The translations under genes and the position numbers were made by a program. DNA of 9,428 bases from ANME-2 cluster archaeon. GTDB taxonomy: Archaea; Halobacteriota; Methanosarcinia; Methanosarcinales; Methanocomedenaceae. The stretch spans positions 1-9,428 of the forward strand of contig JAKRWB010000369.1 of assembly GCA_022353185.1 (NCBI GenBank), given 5' to 3'. This document shows positions 6,247 through 9,428 of the stretch, piece by piece (the stretch's first letter is position 1; every line of letters starts with the position of its first letter). The notes below the pieces were generated by a model that was not told where the DNA came from, searched no databases, and saw only the letters and a program-made list of their open reading frames with translations.

Positions 6247-6265
6247 CTGGCTATGCTATGGGCCC
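6192..6265 (-). tRNA. tRNA-Ile (GAU)
   Basis: On the minus strand the acceptor stem GGGCCCA (6265-6259) pairs perfectly with TGGGCCC (6199-6193), and the discriminator is A (6192). The anticodon stem CACGG/CCGTG encloses CTGATAA, so the anticodon is GAT. The T arm is CGGCG-TTCAAAT-CGCCG. CCA is not encoded and no intron is seen. An integrase remnant begins at its 3' end on the same strand, which suggests this tRNA was an attachment site. Confidence 0.95.
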
Positions 6266-6354
6266 TTAATAAAATTGGTTGCTGCATGGTGCTTGCAACG
6301 ACTTTTCTGATGTCCGGCTTTGTATTTTAATGTTTTGATTGAAGAGATTACAAC

Positions 6355-6930
6355 CTACTGTTTGCCCTCGATGGCAGTCAGCAGCACTGCTGCGGCAATC
6401 CCCAGTCTTCTGTCAAGTAAGTTATTGGTGTCAGGGGAAAAATCCAGGTTGATTTTCATGACAAAGGGATTGAAATTCTGCTTGAATGTGCACACCATGT
6501 TATCTCCAATATACCCATGGTAGGTTTGGGGTATAATGCTGGATATAAAACGCCTGAACAGGGCAAAGAAGGTGCTGTCCTCTTTTATAAGGCCTATCTC
6601 CTGGTCATTGGCATCCATGAATATCCATTCATCTTTCATTATGGATTTGATACCTTTTCGCTTTAATACGCCTACTTTCTCATTTGTAGTGGGGTCTGCC
6701 ACATCGTATGCAGCCGAAATATCAAGGATTTTCCTGGCCTGGATAACCAGGACTTCTTCCTGCATATCCTCGCCAGTATAAACACGAATATCTTCCTTCA
6801 TTTTGAAGGCTTTCAATTTTGAATAAAAAGCTACATTCCCGTCAGGGTCATAGATATGAAATGCTGCACCGAAGATTTTCAGTATCTTCCTGCGGACCAG
6901 ATATGTTTGGTGTTCAAATCTTTCAGTCAT
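6355..6930 (-). CDS. LURP-one-related (Tubby C-like) protein
   Basis: A 191-residue soluble protein. The alternation of short strands fits the LURP-one-related, Tubby-like beta-barrel family: VRRKILKIFGAAFHIYDPDGNVAFYSK near the N-terminus, then LVIQARKILDISAAYDVADP, VGVLKRKG...MKDEWIFMDANDQEIGLIKED, and a closing hydrophobic helix RRLGIAAAVLLTAIE that typically runs through the barrel. Members are thought to be membrane-tethered or lipid-associated in some lineages, but the prokaryotic role is unknown. The start is supported by AAAAGGAG (minus strand, 6947-6940), 9 bases before the ATG. It is probably monocistronic: tRNA-Ile follows on the same strand and the upstream plus-strand gene is a pseudogene. 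Confidence 0.75.
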   Translation of the reverse strand: MTERFEHQTYLVRRKILKIFGAAFHIYDPDGNVAFYSKLKAFKMKEDIRVYTGEDMQEEVLVIQARKILDISAAYDVADPTTNEKVGVLKRKGIKSIMKDEWIFMDANDQEIGLIKEDSTFFALFRRFISSIIPQTYHGYIGDNMVCTFKQNFNPFVMKINLDFSPDTNNLLDRRLGIAAAVLLTAIEGKQ

Positions 6931-7005
6931 TTTTTGTATCTCCTTTTATGTTTCAGAATAAAGTCAACTGGCAGTATTTGGAAATGGGTTCTGTCAGTAA
7001 CATAC

Positions 7006-7014
7006 TTTATAAGA
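7006..7014 (-). promoter_or_regulatory. Putative TATA box of the LURP-one-related gene
   Basis: CTTATAAAG on the minus strand lies about 80 bases upstream of the start codon. It would give a leader of about 50 bases holding the visible ribosome binding site. Another AT-rich tract at 7028-7043 is an alternative. Confidence 0.3.
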
Positions 7015-7060
7015 TTCTTTTACCTCAATAAATATATTTCTGTCATATTTTATGTTTTAA

Positions 7061-7613
7061 GCGAAGCAACAAAAGGTCAAAAAAACCATAAATGGTACCC
7101 CTGGTAATGACATGGGCGTGTTCATGAACGGTCCGACCATTGAAGTGTTTGCCAACGGGCAGGACGGCATCGCCAATACCATGACAGTGGTGAGATAATC
7201 ATCCACGGCATGGTTGGAGATGTGATAGGTTACGATTTGCGCGGTGGCAAGCTCATGATCAAGGGCGATGTGGGATACCATACCGTGTGGGCATCCACAT
7301 GAAAGAGTACAAGACCCAGGTTCCAGTTATAGTGCCGGGCGGCTGTGCTGGTGACTTCTATGGCGAATACATGGCCGGTGGTGTCATGATACTGCTGGGG
7401 TTGGGTGCCGGTGAGGATAAACCTATTGCCGGGGACTACCTGGGTACCGGCATGCATGACGGTGTGATATTCCTGCGCGGTGAGGTTGAAAAGCATCAAC
7501 TTGGTGCTGAGGTAGCTGTAATGGAGCTTGATGAGAAGAGCAGCATCTGGTCGCTCCCTCCTACCGATGGGGAGAATAAAATGGGAGTAGGTGGTGTTTA
7601 TGAAGGAGTTTGA
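7061..7613 (+). pseudogene. GXGXG glutamate-synthase-like domain protein, decayed
   Basis: Three frames in turn encode one GXGXG domain, the right-handed beta-helix related to the C-terminal part of glutamate synthase large subunit and to FwdC/FmdC. Piece 1 (7061-7198) reads TINGTPGNDMGVFMNGPT and stops at TAA 7196-7198. Piece 2 (about 7189-7302) continues with GEIIIHGMVGDVIGYDLRGG. Piece 3 (about 7284-7613) continues with VGIHMKEYKTQVPVIVPGG through GTGMHDGVIFLRGEV. The first shift is explained by loss of one base near 7190. The second is explained by a 5-base tandem duplication (ATACCATACC, 7276-7285). The usual N-terminal stretch before the domain is missing and a stop stands at 7058-7060. 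In archaea, intact homologues are one of three separate glutamate synthase-like subunits; neither partner is here. Piece 3 overlaps the next gene by 14 bases. Confidence 0.85.
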
Positions 7614-7980
7614 ATCAGACCGGGCCAGAGTGAAGATACCAAAAGGGCACCGGATGTCTGTAATAAAAATGTATTTCTGGGTGGGCCTTGTCTCAGCACT
7701 GTTGCTCAGACTGGTAATCATTGCCGATCATTACGAGGATATTTATGCACGGGTGTTGTGGTACCTGGGAGTGTTAGGGTATCTGTGGTTCTTTGCACAC
7801 AGGTATCATATTGGTAAGCGCAGGTATTTGGTAATAAAAGACCTGGGGTTACTTGAGAAGATAGAAACCCGCAAACCCCTCACTGAAGAGGATTTTGAGG
7901 GACTCAATTATGTCATGTGGAGTATTTCTGTGTCCAAGGAACGGTTGAATTATCCTGGTTCTGATGTTTTCTGTGGTTAG
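7600..7980 (+). pseudogene. Small membrane protein, C-terminus cut off by an insertion sequence
   Basis: The ATG at 7600 has GGTGG at 7590-7594. The frame encodes a charged N-terminus (about 20 residues), two hydrophobic segments (about residues 24-43 and 51-67), and a cytosolic-looking loop with RKPLTEEDFEGLNYVMWSISVSKERLNY. The insertion sequence begins at 7955, so the last residues before the stop (PGSDVFCG) are encoded by its terminal repeat and are not native. A further membrane segment after the ERLNY helix could have been lost, but I cannot confirm this without a homologue. I do not recognise the family. The overlap with the glutamate-synthase-like remnant suggests the two genes once formed one operon. 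Confidence 0.65.
7955..7978. repeat. IS terminal inverted repeat, left
   Basis: This 24-base end matches the reverse complement of 9405-9428 at 19 positions. It also supplies the foreign codons at the end of the interrupted membrane protein gene. Confidence 0.85.
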
Positions 7981-9338
7981 TAGCGATACCCTCCCATCGA
8001 TGCAGAAATCAATAGATTATGTAACCAATTATCATTATAGACGAAGCCGTTAAATTTATGTGCTGGTGATTGATACTTCTTTTTTATCGTTGCACGAGAA
8101 GAATATGGCTGGAAATTGTGTAATAACGCCCATGACCGACTGCTATACTCAGCAGACATTAGATGTCCATGGAAATACCTGCAACTCTTCAAGTATCGTG
8201 CCATTGGATCCATATGGCGATCTAACATATTGCTGGTTCTATAGGCCGATGGATAATCATAAGCTTTCATAAATTCAGCAGATTTATTACACAATTTCAA
8301 AACTGCATCCAAACCGGTCCCTTTTGGCATTTTTTGCTGCGCCCATGCTTCGAATTCATTGATTCTCTGTGAAAAGGTATTTTTGTCAGCTGCATGGTAG
8401 GTTTCCCAGACCCGAGTTCTGATTTCTTCATAATGGCCTTTCATTCGTTTGCAGCGATCTCTAATCTTAATAAAGGAGTGTAAAAAGCACAATATTACTG
8501 TAATCATTGGAAATAACTCTTGCCAGGCTAATCTCGTTGCCGTCCAGCCATCCGTGTTGACTGTTTTTGGCTCATAGTCCTGAGATACATTATTGGCCTC
8601 GGTTTTAAAATGACCATAAGCTTTTTTCAAACTCTCTGCATCCGCATCTAAACTCACAGAAGCGCCCAAAACACAATCATTTGCCACGGTGGTTGCGATG
8701 TACACCTTATTACCATTTAAGCGGGTATGTTTCTCATCTGCCAAGACATCTTCTGGCAGATTATCATGGTTTTTCACGGTCGTGCCAACAACACTGAAGC
8801 GACCAATGTGGTTATCAATACGATACCAGTACTGTTCATCGCGTTCAAAAACATAAGCTAGCGCCCAATAAGGAACCCCCCAGCGGCGTAAAAACAAGGC
8901 TTTCTCTATATCATCAGTGTAACCGACCAGATAAGGCATCACAAAGGAAGGACGGATAGTAAACACATCAACTCCATTACCGTCTTTTGTCTTTACCTTA
9001 ATGCGCCGCAAACGAATACCTGGCATTTTCTTGGATTTCGGAAGGATATCATGCAATGTATACCCTTGTTGAATCGTAGATGGAAACAATTCTGGATGTT
9101 GTTCAATCATACCATCTAAATACTGACGAAAAGCTTTGGAATCACCAGATATACGATTGTATTTTTCCTGCTCGAAGGATATGCAAATTTGTTTCGATTT
9201 ATTTGCCAAAGGATCGAAATTCCTTTCCTGACTGCAGTTTCTTTTATGTTCGGTTAATGATGGGCTAAACTTCTGTTGTACTGCCAAATCATGGTAAAAA
9301 TCATTGTTATCATCTTTATGTATATTGCAAATAACCAT
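7977..9338 (-). CDS. DDE-type transposase of the insertion sequence
   Basis: 453 residues, full length and uninterrupted. The N-terminal third is polar and probably binds DNA. The catalytic core contains ADEKH (Asp201) and, after a beta-rich stretch, NTDGW (Asp263), followed by the CFLHSFIKIRDR helix seen in several DDE transposase groups. The third acidic residue is uncertain; Glu330 in NEFEAW is one candidate. The C-terminal part is rich in Tyr, Ser and His (RTSNMLDRHMDPM to LLISASMGGYRY). The ATG at 9338 has no ribosome binding site, but a TATA box sits about 28 bases upstream, which fits a leaderless message. The stop codon lies within the left terminal repeat. The intact frame suggests recent arrival and possible activity. 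Confidence 0.85.
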   Translation of the reverse strand: MVICNIHKDDNNDFYHDLAVQQKFSPSLTEHKRNCSQERNFDPLANKSKQICISFEQEKYNRISGDSKAFRQYLDGMIEQHPELFPSTIQQGYTLHDILPKSKKMPGIRLRRIKVKTKDGNGVDVFTIRPSFVMPYLVGYTDDIEKALFLRRWGVPYWALAYVFERDEQYWYRIDNHIGRFSVVGTTVKNHDNLPEDVLADEKHTRLNGNKVYIATTVANDCVLGASVSLDADAESLKKAYGHFKTEANNVSQDYEPKTVNTDGWTATRLAWQELFPMITVILCFLHSFIKIRDRCKRMKGHYEEIRTRVWETYHAADKNTFSQRINEFEAWAQQKMPKGTGLDAVLKLCNKSAEFMKAYDYPSAYRTSNMLDRHMDPMARYLKSCRYFHGHLMSAEYSSRSWALLHNFQPYSSRATIKKKYQSPAHKFNGFVYNDNWLHNLLISASMGGYRY

Positions 9339-9361
9339 ATTAAATTAATAAAGATTTATTA

Positions 9362-9371
9362 GTTTATAAAC
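9362..9371 (-). promoter_or_regulatory. TATA box of the transposase gene (leaderless promoter)
   Basis: The palindrome GTTTATAAAC contains TTTATAAA centred about 28 bases before the transposase ATG at 9338. That is the spacing expected when transcription begins at the start codon in archaea. It lies just inside the right terminal repeat. Confidence 0.55.
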
Positions 9372-9404
9372 CTTTATTTATAAAAATAACTATTAATTTT
9401 TAAG

Positions 9405-9428
9405 AACCACATAATCCGTCAGAACTAG
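9405..9428. repeat. IS terminal inverted repeat, right
   Basis: The partner of 7955-7978. It ends exactly at the last base of the window, consistent with an assembly break at a multicopy element. Confidence 0.85.

Larger units (their letters stand above)
7955..9428 (-). mobile_element. Complete insertion sequence, 1474 bp, one transposase
   Basis: Bases 7955-7978 and the reverse complement of 9405-9428 form 24-bp terminal inverted repeats with 19 of 24 matches, starting CTGGTTCTG and CTAGTTCTG. One transposase fills nearly the whole element. Size and repeat length recall archaeal families such as ISH6, but I cannot assign the family from memory. Target-site duplication cannot be tested because the window stops at the outer end of the right repeat. 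The left flank interrupts a membrane protein gene. Confidence 0.85.

Noticed and set aside
5408..6265. The two tRNA genes as direct-repeat attachment sites bounding one element
   Set aside because: They are in opposite orientation and of different type; similarity is limited to the conserved T arm and GGGCCC acceptor, so they are not an att pair.
6062..6310. Open frame on the plus strand across tRNA-Ile
   Set aside because: It is antisense to both the tRNA and the integrase remnant. Such tRNA-derived frames are common artefacts.
7230..7721. Open frame of 163 codons on the minus strand
   Set aside because: It lies opposite the GXGXG sequence and the membrane protein, both of which have clear family-like sequence on the plus strand; it looks like an antisense shadow.
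1..9428. CRISPR array, rRNA genes or replication origin
   Set aside because: I saw no short regularly spaced repeats, no rRNA-like sequence, and no cluster of origin-type repeats.

Overview
This window looks like archaeal chromosomal DNA, most likely from a methanogenic or methane-oxidising euryarchaeon of the Methanosarcinales/ANME type. The taxonomic call is an inference. It rests on RecA/KaiC-like ATPases, a Roadblock/LC7 protein beside a Ras-like GTPase, PAS-rich signalling proteins, tRNA genes without encoded CCA, an archaeal-type tyrosine recombinase remnant, a stand-alone GXGXG glutamate-synthase-like fragment, and TATA boxes about 28 nt upstream of start codons (leaderless promoters). 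The left edge lies inside a gene made of near-identical PAS repeats. The right edge falls exactly on the terminal repeat of an insertion sequence. The window may therefore be a whole contig broken at repeats.

Region 1 (1-4620, + strand) is a tight operon of five genes: a multi-PAS protein ending in a STAS domain (5' end missing), a shorter PAS-coiled coil-STAS paralogue, a Roadblock/LC7 protein (MglB type), a fusion of a KaiC-like domain lacking a Walker A motif with an intact MglA/Arf-like GTPase, and a stand-alone KaiC-like ATPase with an intact Walker A. I read it as one signalling module: PAS domains sense a (possibly redox) signal, STAS domains scaffold, the Roadblock protein acts on the GTPase, and the two KaiC-like proteins form the ATP-dependent or structural core. 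It resembles pieces of the bacterial stressosome (RsbR) and of the Mgl polarity switch placed together. This is the most interesting part of the window.

Region 2 (4621-5341) holds a small membrane protein on the minus strand, convergent with the operon, and a DUF3467 protein on the plus strand.

Region 3 (5408-6265) is bracketed by two convergent tRNA genes, tRNA-Val(GAC) on + and tRNA-Ile(GAU) on -. Between them are two hairpins and a frameshifted, truncated tyrosine recombinase whose reading frame runs out of the tRNA-Ile gene. This is the scar of an integrated element.

Region 4 (6355-9428) contains a LURP-one-related protein (-), a decayed GXGXG glutamate-synthase-like pseudogene (+) with two frameshifts, a small membrane protein (+) whose end is cut off by an insertion sequence, and that insertion sequence (7955-9428) with 24-bp imperfect terminal inverted repeats and one DDE-type transposase. 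The left half is intact and probably functional; the right half shows repeated mobile-element traffic and gene decay.
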